From Pelosinus sp. UFO1 (GTDB lineage: Bacteria > Bacillota > Negativicutes > DSM-13327), in NCBI RefSeq assembly GCF_000725345.1, contig NZ_CP008852.1, positions 2,782,001-2,846,000 of the forward strand: a stretch of 64,000 bases of DNA, given 5' to 3'. Positions 41,484 through 50,697 of the stretch are shown here, one piece after another. Positions within the stretch are counted from its first letter, which is position 1. Each line of letters starts with the position of its first letter. The notes below the pieces were generated by a model. It had not been told where the DNA came from. It was given only the letters and a program-made list of their open reading frames with translations, and made no database searches. The position numbers and the translations under genes are program-made.

Positions 41484-43005
41484 AGACAACTGAAATAGGT
41501 GATGTATAATCAATCTCTCTCTGTTGTAAGAAATCTTCAAATTTGTGAACCTTTACAGGAGCTGCAAAACGCATGTAATTTGTTGCAACTATCATTTCAC
41601 CACAATCTAAGTTCTTTATTTCATTGCGTTGTTGCAAAATATCTTTCCGACACATAGCTTCTAACTTGCTTCGATCCGCCTTAGATGCTAAGCCAAGGAT
41701 AAATAAGGTATTTAGTTGAGACAACACCTTATCAGCCAACAACCGAGGTTGCTGATCCACTATACACATTCCTAAATTAAACTTTCGTGCTTCGCTAACC
41801 AAACGCGAAAATACATTGTTACTACTATTCTCTTTCTTACCTAGGAATCTATGAGCTTCTTCTAAAACAATTAGTACTGGTTTTATCAAACTACGTTCCA
41901 AGTCTGTCTTGCTTGCGTAATTTGTTAATAACTTTTTAGATAGCAAGGTAGATAAGGCTTGTTCGCCTACGGCTGAGACATTTTTTAACTCAACAAGAAC
42001 AACCTTCCCTTGCTCTAATTGGGAGATGATGTCAGCTACTACAGTAGCTTCTTGCTCATTTACATGAAGCTCCTGCTCTAAATTCCAGCAAATACTTTTA
42101 ATTTTTCCAATGGTTCTAGGATGAAATTTTTGTCCCGTACAACCAGCTACCTCATCAATAATATCCTTCGCGTCGTACTTAAGCACATAACGCATCCAAT
42201 CATCTTGCCAAACCGATGAAAGTTTATAGATCGCATCAAGTTGTGGTTCGGTAAAAGTCGCACACGCAGTAATATCTTCTGGACCAACTTCTGAAAAATT
42301 AACTGTAATTGTTTTACCATACTCTTTTACATCTGTATGGTAAACGCATAAACGGTCCTTCGAAGCCGGATGGGAAGATAAATCTTTGTAATACTCATTA
42401 TGCACATCAAAAATCAAAAGACCATAATTACCACTATCAATTACCGAACTGGCTAATACTTTAACAACATTACTTTTACCTGATCCAGTGGTACCAAATA
42501 TTCCAATATGCTCTGTAATGGCTTTTGATCCATAAATACCTACGGGCATATTTAATACCCCTCGGCCACTCTTTAAGTATCCTATTTCCAAGTCGCCTTT
42601 TATTTCAGATAAGAGACTTGTATCTTCTGAATTCAATGTGCGTATCTGACAAAAGAAGTCTGGGCATGTTTTTGGATTTAATAATTGTCCTTTATCATTC
42701 ACATAGCATAGCTGCTCAGCTAGGCCTATTTTGACTGTATGATTGCCTCCCATATAGAAATCTAGTTCTTCTTGATTTTCAACTTGTCCATTTTCATCCA
42801 ATTTGCTCATTAAATAACCAACGCCATTTAAGCCTGACCAACGAGACTTGACTTTAAAGTCATAGGCCCGAATATAGAATTTATCCTTATTTGTACCTTC
42901 TACTACTAAAATATCACCAAAATCAACATCTTGATTTGGCGCAACAACGAATTCTATTGATGTCCCCTTTGCGTAGGTTAATCTTCCTTTATACTCTGTT
43001 TCCAT
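41482..43005 (-). CDS. HerA-like AAA ATPase (HerA/FtsK type), solitary
   Basis: A 507-residue ATPase. An N-terminal HAS-barrel-like domain (about 1-150) precedes a HerA/FtsK core with Walker A GTTGSGKSNVVK, LLIFDVHNEYY (Walker B1 and the HerA NEYY motif) and VLIVLEEAHRFL. The arginine-finger region is near QQPRLLADKVLSQLNTLFILGLAS. In archaea HerA works with NurA nuclease in end resection, and in bacteria HerA-like ATPases pair with nucleases or SIR2 in defence. No such partner is adjacent; the neighbours are a flotillin operon and yqfC. Its task is unknown. Confidence 0.85.
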   Translation of the reverse strand: METEYKGRLTYAKGTSIEFVVAPNQDVDFGDILVVEGTNKDKFYIRAYDFKVKSRWSGLNGVGYLMSKLDENGQVENQEELDFYMGGNHTVKIGLAEQLCYVNDKGQLLNPKTCPDFFCQIRTLNSEDTSLLSEIKGDLEIGYLKSGRGVLNMPVGIYGSKAITEHIGIFGTTGSGKSNVVKVLASSVIDSGNYGLLIFDVHNEYYKDLSSHPASKDRLCVYHTDVKEYGKTITVNFSEVGPEDITACATFTEPQLDAIYKLSSVWQDDWMRYVLKYDAKDIIDEVAGCTGQKFHPRTIGKIKSICWNLEQELHVNEQEATVVADIISQLEQGKVVLVELKNVSAVGEQALSTLLSKKLLTNYASKTDLERSLIKPVLIVLEEAHRFLGKKENSSNNVFSRLVSEARKFNLGMCIVDQQPRLLADKVLSQLNTLFILGLASKADRSKLEAMCRKDILQQRNEIKNLDCGEMIVATNYMRFAAPVKVHKFEDFLQQREIDYTSPISVV

Positions 43006-43120
43006 AGATTACGCCTCCCTTTATTTTATTAAGTTGGCAATTCCAGTACTTTTTTAATAATCCCTCATTCCATGTATAGATAATTTATTTATTATTACTT
43101 ATGTTGTGCTAAAAAACAAA

Positions 43121-43153
43121 AAAAATAACAGGGTTATTTACCCTGTTATTTTC
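43121..43153 (-). terminator. Terminator of the NfeD-flotillin operon
   Basis: AAAATAACAGGG and CCCTGTTATTTT form a 12-bp stem with a 6- to 7-nt loop; the minus strand continues TTTTTTG. Confidence 0.85.
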
Positions 43154-43196
43154 GTTCTATTTCAAATCACTAATTTTTTATCTTTATTGTTCAGAC

Positions 43197-43541
43197 TTAT
43201 TTAAATTTTCCTTTAAATGGCCGATACGCCCGTGGAGGTTGTAATATTTCGGCAAAAATCACACCATTTTGGATCACACTCTCACTTAACTTTCCTTCCC
43301 AAGGGGATAATTCTTTCTCTATATTTACAAGCTCATTTTTATCAGTTACATTAGAGGATATTTGAGAACTATGTGCATGAGTTGTATCTATCAGCAAACT
43401 TTCTTCATAATCATTCTCCATAGGAGGTAAAACTTGTTCCACAGATACCTTGCTTACTTTTTTTGACTTTATGTAATGCCGCCATAGGGGAGGAATTAAG
43501 TACATAGCCGCAATTAATGCTAAAGGTAATATATTATCCAT
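43197..43541 (-). CDS. Small membrane-anchored protein in flotillin operon, unknown
   Basis: A 114-residue protein with an N-terminal hydrophobic segment (ILPLALIAAMYLIPPLW), a Ser/Asn-rich middle and a C-terminal block WEGKLSESVIQNGVIFAEILQPPRAYRP that looks conserved in style. I do not recognise the family. It begins 8 nt before the end of the floA stop region, with AGGTGAT upstream, and is the last gene of the NfeD-flotillin operon, so it may be a partner of the flotillin. Confidence 0.7.
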   Translation of the reverse strand: MDNILPLALIAAMYLIPPLWRHYIKSKKVSKVSVEQVLPPMENDYEESLLIDTTHAHSSQISSNVTDKNELVNIEKELSPWEGKLSESVIQNGVIFAEILQPPRAYRPFKGKFK

Positions 43542-43549
43542 AGTATCAC

Positions 43550-44566
43550 CTATTTCCTAGGTTCTTCAATTTTATTTGAAGAAGGAGGTATTGCAGGTCC
43601 AGACTTACTAATTGTTTCACGCATTTGAGTATCTGCCATAATATTGTTCATATTATAATAATCCATAACCCCAATACGGCCTTCTGTTAATGCTACAGAA
43701 AGTGCGTGAGGAATTTGAGCTTGCGCTTCTACCACCTTGGCCTGCATTTCCTGAGTATATGCTTTCATTTCTTGTTCATTGGCAACAGCCATAGCCCTAC
43801 GTTCTTCCGCTTTCGCTTGTGCAATTCGCTTTTCCGCCTCTGCTTGGTCGGTCAATAATTCAGCGCCAATATTACGTCCTACGTCCACATCAGCAATATC
43901 AATGGATAATATTTCAAAAGCGGTACCTGCATCAAGCCCTTTTGCTAATACAGTGCGTGAAATATGATCTGGGTTAGCTAATACGTCTTTATGATCTTGT
44001 GATGAGCCAACAGTCGTAATGATCCCCTCACCTACTCTAGCTAAAACAGTGGCCTCCCCAGCACCGCCAACTAAGCGATCAATATTGGCTCGCACTGTCA
44101 CTCGTGCCTTAACCTTTAGCTCAATACCATTTTTTGCTACAGCCGCAACTACTGGTGTCTCAATGACTTTAGGATTAACACTCATTTGCACGGCTTCCAA
44201 AACATTTCTTCCTGCCAAATCAATAGCGGCAGCTCGTGCAAAAGGTAAGGGAATTTCAGCCCGATGGGCAGCAATTAAAGCATCAACTACACGGTCTACA
44301 TTACCACCAGCTAAATAATGAGCTTCTAATTGATTAACATTCACGTCGAGTCCCGCTTTGTTCGCCTTAATTAGCGGCAAAACGATATTTGCTGGAGGTA
44401 CACGCCTAAGCCGCATACCAACCAAAGTGATAATACCAACTCTCACCCCTGCAGCAATGGCTGAAATCCATAATCCAAGGGGGACAAAATGTAAAAATAT
44501 ACTAATACCAATAACAACCAATAGCACTAGAAATAAGGGACCAATCATACTAATCATGTTTAACAT
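43550..44566 (-). CDS. floA: Flotillin-like protein FloA
   Basis: A 338-residue FloA (YqfA) with an N-terminal membrane hairpin (about 5-50), an SPFH-like domain ([41 protein letters not shown]) and an Ala/Glu-rich coiled coil ([29 protein letters not shown] type). It organises functional membrane microdomains. GGAGGAAAT precedes the ATG. It lies downstream of NfeD as in B. subtilis yqeZ-yqfA. Confidence 0.95.
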   Translation of the reverse strand: MLNMISMIGPLFLVLLVVIGISIFLHFVPLGLWISAIAAGVRVGIITLVGMRLRRVPPANIVLPLIKANKAGLDVNVNQLEAHYLAGGNVDRVVDALIAAHRAEIPLPFARAAAIDLAGRNVLEAVQMSVNPKVIETPVVAAVAKNGIELKVKARVTVRANIDRLVGGAGEATVLARVGEGIITTVGSSQDHKDVLANPDHISRTVLAKGLDAGTAFEILSIDIADVDVGRNIGAELLTDQAEAEKRIAQAKAEERRAMAVANEQEMKAYTQEMQAKVVEAQAQIPHALSVALTEGRIGVMDYYNMNNIMADTQMRETISKSGPAIPPSSNKIEEPRK

Positions 44567-44584
44567 ATTAATTTCCTCCTTTAT

Positions 44585-45874
44585 TTAGACACGTCTCACA
44601 AGAATTCTGCTACCGTTACTACTCACCACCTTTACCCGAACTCCTGGTTCAATATACTGGCCTTCCGAAATAACATCTAGGTGAACACCTTCGATATCAA
44701 CCATACCAGCAGGCCTTAGTAACGTTATAACTACACCTTCTTTCCCGATATAGCTAGTATAATCCGCACTGCTGCTAAAACCATGCTCCTTTGTCTCTAC
44801 ATCCGCAAGCGTCAATTTGGTCCATAATTTACTTGTTGGCAAATATTTAAGTACTACAAGAAATATAATGATCGCTACAATTAAACTCATTGATAATGTG
44901 GCTAGAGCCGCTCCATTCCCTCCTAGAGTAAGAAAAAGACTAACTAAAATACAGCTCGCACCGCTAATACCCCAAAAACCAAAACCAGGCACAAATAATT
45001 CTATTAAAATAAGTAAGATTCCACTGATGAACAAAATAAGTTCAAGCCATCCAGCAAGGCCCGTCAACCACTGGCTGCCAAAGAATAGTAGTGCGGCTAC
45101 TAGACCAGTAAAGGCTGCTACCCCCAATCCTGCTGTTTTAATTTCCGTAAATACAGCCAAAAATATTACAGATAGCAAGAGTGACTTTACTGTAGGATCC
45201 GATAACCAACCTGCAAATCTTTCGGACCAGCCAATCTGATATTCCCTTCTTTCATTCTCTGCTAACCCATAATATGACAAAATCTCCTCCCTATCGGCGG
45301 CTATAAAATCAGCATAACCAACTTCTTTCGCCTGGTAATCTGTCAGAGCTAAAATCTGTCCTGGCTCCGCATAACCAGGAAAACCAACAGTTTTATCAAC
45401 CATAGCTTCTGCTACCTTAACATTACGACCACTTTTATTGGCAGTAGCAGCAAACTCGGCTTTTAGAGCAGCAACCGTTTTTTCGGTTGTCGGTATTGGC
45501 TCTGCGGCACCAATACTCCCCCCGGGCGCGATCGCAATATGTTTATGAGAAATAGCAATCAGTGCCCCCGCTGACCAGGCCCTATTTTTTATATAACAAA
45601 TAGTCTCAATCGGTGTCTGGCTTATCATATCACGAATCTTAACAGCAGAATCAACTAAACCACCAAAAGTATCAATTTCAATCATGATCGCCTTGGCGTC
45701 GAGACTTTCAGCTTCAGCCATTGCACGGTGTACTAGAGCAACTTGACTACTATCAATCTCCCCTTTTATCTGTATAACAACGACTGGCTGCGCCCCAGCC
45801 ACTAGTGGATAACAGCCATAAAATAAAATTCCCAAAAACATACTTAACATAATTTTTATTAGCATACGTTTCAC
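44585..45874 (-). CDS. NfeD-family membrane serine protease
   Basis: A 429-residue long NfeD (YqeZ type). A signal peptide is followed by a ClpP-class protease domain (about 28-205) with the catalytic Ser in NRAWSAGALIAIS, then four to five transmembrane helices (about 232-345) and a C-terminal OB-fold NfeD domain (SYIGKEGVVITLLRPAGMVDIEG). It is co-transcribed with the flotillin gene and probably processes or stabilises membrane proteins with it. The start is GTG 45874 with GGAGGTGG. Confidence 0.92.
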   Translation of the reverse strand: MKRMLIKIMLSMFLGILFYGCYPLVAGAQPVVVIQIKGEIDSSQVALVHRAMAEAESLDAKAIMIEIDTFGGLVDSAVKIRDMISQTPIETICYIKNRAWSAGALIAISHKHIAIAPGGSIGAAEPIPTTEKTVAALKAEFAATANKSGRNVKVAEAMVDKTVGFPGYAEPGQILALTDYQAKEVGYADFIAADREEILSYYGLAENERREYQIGWSERFAGWLSDPTVKSLLLSVIFLAVFTEIKTAGLGVAAFTGLVAALLFFGSQWLTGLAGWLELILFISGILLILIELFVPGFGFWGISGASCILVSLFLTLGGNGAALATLSMSLIVAIIIFLVVLKYLPTSKLWTKLTLADVETKEHGFSSSADYTSYIGKEGVVITLLRPAGMVDIEGVHLDVISEGQYIEPGVRVKVVSSNGSRILVRRV

Positions 45875-46283
45875 TCAAACCACCTCCAAATTTATTACTT
45901 ATTTTTTCGACAAACCTCTTGACTTGTCGAAGCTTGTATGTTAATGTCTAATTGTAAGTATTAAGTGACATAAATTATACTTTAATTATACTCTACATTT
46001 GTATTATATGTTGTAACATTCATACTATATATTTAAACTATCTTACTAAGATTTATTATAATTTTTCTAGTTAAACTTTGCAAAACATATAGCTTCTCTT
46101 TAGTAATAATTATAACAAATAGCAAACAGCAATCATTCTACTATCTGCATTAGCTTCTTTTCAAACATAGATATTTTCACACTCGATAAAATTACTAAAT
46201 TATGCTTCACTTAACTACATCAAAATAAGACAAGCTTTAAGCTTGTCTTATTTTTTTTAATTTTATAGATCTTATAAAATTAA
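45875..46283. other. AT-rich intergenic region without a gene
   Basis: Between the NfeD gene and yqeY. It holds a TTCGACAA.../TTGTCGAA hairpin at about 45906-45933 in the leader of the NfeD gene and an AATAAGACAAGC/GCTTGTCTTATT hairpin at 46223-46258 with an eight-T tract on the plus strand. No reading frame with a ribosome site is seen. Confidence 0.6.
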
Positions 46284-46316
46284 AATCCGGTACTTATTTA
46301 AAATAAGTACCGGATT
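46284..46316 (-). terminator. Terminator of yqeY
   Basis: A 16-bp perfect stem (AATCCGGTACTTATTT and its complement) around one base, followed by TTTAATTTTAT on the minus strand. Confidence 0.85.
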
Positions 46317-46319
46317 AAC

Positions 46320-46772
46320 TCATTGATTTAGCAACTCACGTACAATGGTATTGACTAACTTTCCATCAGCACGTCCCTTAACTTTCGGCATAAGTACAGC
46401 CATCACTTTACCCATATCTTTAGGGCTAACGGCTTTGGCTTCCACTACAGCCTGCTCCACTAAAGTGCGAACTTCAGCTTCACTTAGTTGTTCCGGCAAG
46501 TAATTCATCAAGATAGCAACCTCTTGTTCAAGGTTTTCAACCAAATCTGGGCGATTACCTTTTTTGAACTCTTCAATTGAATCTCGACGCATTTTTACTT
46601 CCTTGGCTACAACATCTAAAACCCCATCATCAGAAAGCTCTTGTTTACTGTCAATCTCGACATTCTTTATGTTAGCACGTACCATACGTATAACAGAAAG
46701 GTGCAACTTACCTGCCTCTTTGCTCTTCATGGCCTGCTTCATATCTTCTGTCAATCTTTCTTTCAAAGACAT
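46320..46772 (-). CDS. yqeY: YqeY/GatB-C-terminal domain-like protein
   Basis: A 150-residue YqeY-family protein: MSLKERLTEDMKQAMKSKEAGKLHLSVIRMVRANIKN and LMNYLPEQLSEAEVR are typical. The fold matches the tRNA-binding tail of GatB. It follows rpsU, as in B. subtilis and many bacteria where the two are co-transcribed. Confidence 0.95.
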   Translation of the reverse strand: MSLKERLTEDMKQAMKSKEAGKLHLSVIRMVRANIKNVEIDSKQELSDDGVLDVVAKEVKMRRDSIEEFKKGNRPDLVENLEQEVAILMNYLPEQLSEAEVRTLVEQAVVEAKAVSPKDMGKVMAVLMPKVKGRADGKLVNTIVRELLNQ

Positions 46773-46803
46773 ATAAAAACCTCCGAAACTTGGAAAATCC
46801 TAA

Positions 46804-46977
46804 CTAAAACTTACGTTTACGCGCTGCTTCGGATTTTTTCTTGCGCTTTACGCTAGGTTTTTCATAATGTTCGCGCTTCCTTATTTCAGCAAGAGTGCCG
46901 GCTTTTTGACAAGTACGTTTAAATCTGCGGAGTGCACTATCAATTGTTTCATTTTTTCCAACTTTAACTTCTGACAT
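46804..46977 (-). CDS. rpsU: 30S ribosomal protein S21
   Basis: A 57-residue S21: [20 protein letters not shown], then [21 protein letters not shown] and a basic tail [14 protein letters not shown]. It is short enough to be missed by length filters. It starts at ATG 46977 with GGAGGGAGGG upstream and leads into yqeY. Confidence 0.96.
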   Translation of the reverse strand: MSEVKVGKNETIDSALRRFKRTCQKAGTLAEIRKREHYEKPSVKRKKKSEAARKRKF

Positions 46978-47071
46978 CTGATATCCCTCCCTCCACTGGA
47001 CCGATATGGGAAGTGTATTTCTTCTACATACACCTAGAAATTATACACGATAAAGGTAAGCATTGTCAATA

Positions 47072-47419
47072 TCAACCTGGTGGCCAAGTCATTGCTCTAC
47101 CACCTAACAAGTGCCAGTGCAAATGATGAACCGTTTGTCCACCATTCTCCTTCGTATTTACGACCAAACGGAATCCATCTTCATCTATTCCTAATTTAGA
47201 CGCAATCTTTGGTATGGTTGATAAGATATGACCCATTAGTGAAACATCTTCAGACGCCAGTTCTAGAAGATTAGCAATATGCTTTTTGGGAATTACTAAC
47301 ACATGGACAGGAGCAACGGGATTAATATCAGGAAAAACAATCATATGTTCATCCTCGTATATTGCCGTTACAGGTATCTCATTGGCCGCAATTTTGCAAA
47401 AAATACATTCCTGTGGCAT
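47072..47419 (-). CDS. HIT-family nucleotide hydrolase (HinT type)
   Basis: A 115-residue histidine-triad protein with ECIFCKIAANEIP at the N-terminus (zinc Cys pair) and the triad HHLHWHLLGGR near the C-terminus. HinT enzymes hydrolyse nucleoside phosphoramidates. GGGAGG precedes the ATG. It lies between mtaB and rpsU, its common place in Bacillota. Confidence 0.94.
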   Translation of the reverse strand: MPQECIFCKIAANEIPVTAIYEDEHMIVFPDINPVAPVHVLVIPKKHIANLLELASEDVSLMGHILSTIPKIASKLGIDEDGFRLVVNTKENGGQTVHHLHWHLLGGRAMTWPPG

Positions 47420-47571
47420 ACTACAACACCTCCCTTCTTCTGTTCACTCTGAAGTAGCACGTCTGAAACACTAATAGGATAGTATACTTTGTTTATATGT
47501 ATCTAATCCTATAAAATGATTCTGCCTTTTTTGCAGATATCCTGCTATAAAATAAATAAATTTCAAAAAAG

Positions 47572-48879
47572 TTACTGTACTATTTCACCCCACAGGCCAT
47601 CCTGATACGTTTTTAGCAATAAAACTTTGTAGATTTTGCCTTGCATATTTTTATTTCCATTAACATATACCCTAATATAATTACCAGTTAATCCGTCAAT
47701 TATTGCAGAATCTTTTTGATTTTCTATCTCGAATAAAACATCCAATTGTTTATTTAAGAATTGCTCCTGAAATTCTACAGCTTTTCGGTCTGCTAATTCC
47801 TGCATTTTGTTTACTCGATATTTTTTTTCGTCTTCACTTATCTGTTCACTAAATTCAGCTGCTGGCGTACCACTGCGACGAGAATAAGGGAAAATATGCA
47901 TTCGTGAGAAATTCATTTTCTCTACAAACTGTAAAGCATTCTCAAACATTTCTCTTGTTTCTCCTGGAAAACCAACAATAATGTCTGTTGATATCCCAAT
48001 ACTCGGAATTGACATCTTAATATTATTAATAAGTTGTCGATATTCAGCCAGGGTATAATGCCGGTTCATAGCCTTAAGAATTGTATCATCGCCAGCTTGC
48101 AAAGGCAAATGTAAGTGATCACATAATCTATCGTCTTGCTGCATAATGGTAATCAGCTCATCGGATATTTCAATAGACTCTAAAGATCCTAGGCGAAGCC
48201 GAGTAAGGCCATCCCTACTAAGCACTGCCTTTACTGCATCCACTAATGTAATATTACCCTCCATACCACGGCCATAGGCGCCTAGATGAATACCAGTTAA
48301 GACAATTTCCTTAAAACCTGCCCCAATTAATTTTTCACTCTCGGTAATAATACTCTCTAATGGACGGGACCTTAACGGTCCACGAGCATAGGGAATAATA
48401 CAATACGTACAAAAATTAGTACAACCTTCTTGAATTTTCAAAAAAGCCCTTGTACGACCTGGTGTATCAAATAATGGGATATCTTCAAAATGCTCTGCAT
48501 TCATAATATTTTTCACTACATTAACTGGAGAAATGGAACTAGCAGCTTTCTCCACCAAATCTACAATGCGATGCCGATCTTGGGTACCGACAATTACTTT
48601 CACACCTTCGATGGCTTCAATCTCTTCTGGAGATACTTGAGCATAACAACCAGCCACAGCCACTACAGCCTTGTCATTAAGGCGTATCGCTCTGCGGATA
48701 ATTTGTCTAGATTTTTTCTCACCCAAATGGGTAACGGAACAAGTATTAATCACATAAACGTCAGCAACTTGATCAAAAGGAAGAATTTCATAACCTCGTT
48801 GTTTAAAAAGCCCTTCCATTACCTCTGTTTCAAATTGATTTACTTTACATCCTAAGGTAGTAAATGCAACTCGTGGCAC
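47572..48879 (-). CDS. mtaB: tRNA ct6A37/t6A37 methylthiotransferase
   Basis: A 435-residue MtaB (YqeV). The N-terminal UPF0004 cluster uses TLGCKVNQFE, NTCSVT and AGCYAQ cysteines; the radical SAM cluster is CTNFCTYC; a TRAM-like tail follows. It adds the 2-methylthio group to t6A37 in tRNAs. The start is GTG 48879 behind GGGGGG, 2 nt after rsmE. It is the last gene of the heat-shock cluster. Confidence 0.95.
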   Translation of the reverse strand: MPRVAFTTLGCKVNQFETEVMEGLFKQRGYEILPFDQVADVYVINTCSVTHLGEKKSRQIIRRAIRLNDKAVVAVAGCYAQVSPEEIEAIEGVKVIVGTQDRHRIVDLVEKAASSISPVNVVKNIMNAEHFEDIPLFDTPGRTRAFLKIQEGCTNFCTYCIIPYARGPLRSRPLESIITESEKLIGAGFKEIVLTGIHLGAYGRGMEGNITLVDAVKAVLSRDGLTRLRLGSLESIEISDELITIMQQDDRLCDHLHLPLQAGDDTILKAMNRHYTLAEYRQLINNIKMSIPSIGISTDIIVGFPGETREMFENALQFVEKMNFSRMHIFPYSRRSGTPAAEFSEQISEDEKKYRVNKMQELADRKAVEFQEQFLNKQLDVLFEIENQKDSAIIDGLTGNYIRVYVNGNKNMQGKIYKVLLLKTYQDGLWGEIVQ

Positions 48880-48881
48880 AA

Positions 48882-49616
48882 TTAACCCCCCAAATCACCA
48901 TACTCATACATAATCATTGCCACTCCCGCTAATGATGCTGTCTCAGTGCGCAAAATACGTGGTCCTAACGTAACAATCGAAGCACCTTGTTCTTGACACT
49001 GAGCAACCTCTTTAGCACTAAAACCACCTTCGGGTCCAACCAACAAAAGGTAGGAAGCAGCGGGTTTCTCCATCAATGCTTGCTTTAAGCCTTGCAATGT
49101 TCTTCCTTCATATAACATAATGATAGCAACATCGGAAGGAAGGCTGGCAAAAAGATCCGCTAAACCCTGAATAGGCTCCACAGTCGGCACGATGGTACGA
49201 CCACATTGCTTTGCTGCTTCTACGGAAAGCTTTTGCCACCTTTCTCGGCGAGAAAGTTTCTTAGCAGGATCATACTGGACAACAGAGTGTTCCATCTGTA
49301 TTGGATATACCGCTTTTACTCCAAGCTCTACGGCCTTTTGCACAATGTAATCCATCTTATCACTCTTTGGCAATCCCTGAGCTAAGTAAACATTTACAGG
49401 TGCTTCCTTTTGTTCTACGATTCCTTCTTGGAGCAGTAGTTTTACTTGTTCAGAAGCAAGTTCTTGTATTACGGCAGTACCAGACAATCCATCAGGAGCT
49501 ACCACTATGATCTTGTCACCAACTTGTAGGCGAAGCACTCGACAAATATGATGAGCATCCTGACCATGTATGAACATTTCTGCAGCTAATGGCGTAGCAA
49601 GAAAAAAGCGACGCAC
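48882..49616 (-). CDS. rsmE: 16S rRNA m3U1498 methyltransferase
   Basis: A 244-residue SPOUT methyltransferase: an N-terminal PUA-like domain, then LAQGLPKSDKMDYIVQKAVELGV, LLVGPEGGFS and LGPRILRTETASLAG, which form the trefoil-knot SAM site. It starts with GTG one nucleotide after prmA. Confidence 0.95.
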   Translation of the reverse strand: MRRFFLATPLAAEMFIHGQDAHHICRVLRLQVGDKIIVVAPDGLSGTAVIQELASEQVKLLLQEGIVEQKEAPVNVYLAQGLPKSDKMDYIVQKAVELGVKAVYPIQMEHSVVQYDPAKKLSRRERWQKLSVEAAKQCGRTIVPTVEPIQGLADLFASLPSDVAIIMLYEGRTLQGLKQALMEKPAASYLLLVGPEGGFSAKEVAQCQEQGASIVTLGPRILRTETASLAGVAMIMYEYGDLGG

Positions 49617-49617
49617 C

Positions 49618-50556
49618 TTAACAGCCTCCCTTACGGGCTATGACCGCCACCCAGCCACCTTCTTCAATCACTTTATCAACGAGTAAATTATGCTCTAACA
49701 TGACAGCAGCAACATCACTTAATCGCTCACTAATAATACCGCTGGCAATAAAAATACCATTTTCTTTTAAACGTGCTGGAATATCAGCAATTAATTTGAT
49801 AACTACATCTGCAATAATATTGGCAATTACAATATCAGCTTTACCGGTGACGCCTGTCAACAAGTCTCCTTGGGCTACTTTTACAACATGTTCGACTTGA
49901 TTAATTGCAACATTTTCTGCAGCTACTCTAACGGCAACACTGTCTAAATCCACGGCTTGCACACTAGCAGCACCTAACTTAGCCGCGGCTATGGATAAAA
50001 TACCTGAACCTGTCCCCACATCAAAAACAAGACACCCAGGTTTAACAACTTCTTCTAAGGCACGACAGCACATTGCAGTCGTCTGATGAGTACCTGTACC
50101 AAAAGCCATACCTGGGTCCAATTCGATCACTAGATCATCAGAGGCGGCTTTATACTCTTCCCAAGATGGTTTTATTACAATATATTGACCCACTTTTATA
50201 GGATGAAAGAACTCTTTCCATGAGGATGCCCAGTCTTCTTCCTGTACTTCACGGCACTGCATGTCCCCTATTCCTTTATCCATACCACGAGAGGAAATCT
50301 GCTGAAATTCCTCTTCAAAATTACGCAACTTTTCATCTAATTGGTCATCAACAGGCAAATACGCTTTAACGGTTACAACTTCTGTATTACTTTCTTGCTC
50401 AATATCAGAATAATCCCATACACCTGATGTTAGGTATGAATTCACAAGTTCAGGATCTTCAATGACCACACCACTTGAACCTAATTCATGAAAAATATTG
50501 GCCACCGTTTCGGCAGCCTCGTGTGTAGTCTGAATACTTATTTCAGCCCATTTCAT
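49618..50556 (-). CDS. prmA: Ribosomal protein L11 methyltransferase
   Basis: A 312-residue PrmA: an N-terminal L11-binding domain and a SAM-binding domain with DPGMAFGTGTHQTT, VFDVGTGSGILSIAAAKLGA and VIANIIADV. It trimethylates L11. It is co-oriented with dnaJ, separated by a hairpin at 50650-50688. Confidence 0.96.
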   Translation of the reverse strand: MKWAEISIQTTHEAAETVANIFHELGSSGVVIEDPELVNSYLTSGVWDYSDIEQESNTEVVTVKAYLPVDDQLDEKLRNFEEEFQQISSRGMDKGIGDMQCREVQEEDWASSWKEFFHPIKVGQYIVIKPSWEEYKAASDDLVIELDPGMAFGTGTHQTTAMCCRALEEVVKPGCLVFDVGTGSGILSIAAAKLGAASVQAVDLDSVAVRVAAENVAINQVEHVVKVAQGDLLTGVTGKADIVIANIIADVVIKLIADIPARLKENGIFIASGIISERLSDVAAVMLEHNLLVDKVIEEGGWVAVIARKGGC

Positions 50557-50649
50557 ACCAATCGCCCCTTTTCCTCTTCTATCAAGGAAATATCCTACCC
50601 GAAAAAACGTTTAATTTCCGGACATGGCAATATCTCCATAGCCTATTAT

Positions 50650-50688
50650 AAACTACCAATATACAAAAATTATGTATATTGGTAGTTT
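50650..50688 (-). terminator. Terminator-like hairpin between dnaJ and prmA
   Basis: AAACTACCAATATACA and TGTATATTGGTAGTTT form a 16-bp perfect stem with a 7-nt loop just after dnaJ. It probably reduces read-through from the heat-shock genes into prmA-rsmE-mtaB. Confidence 0.7.
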
Positions 50689-50697
50689 ATTTATTTC

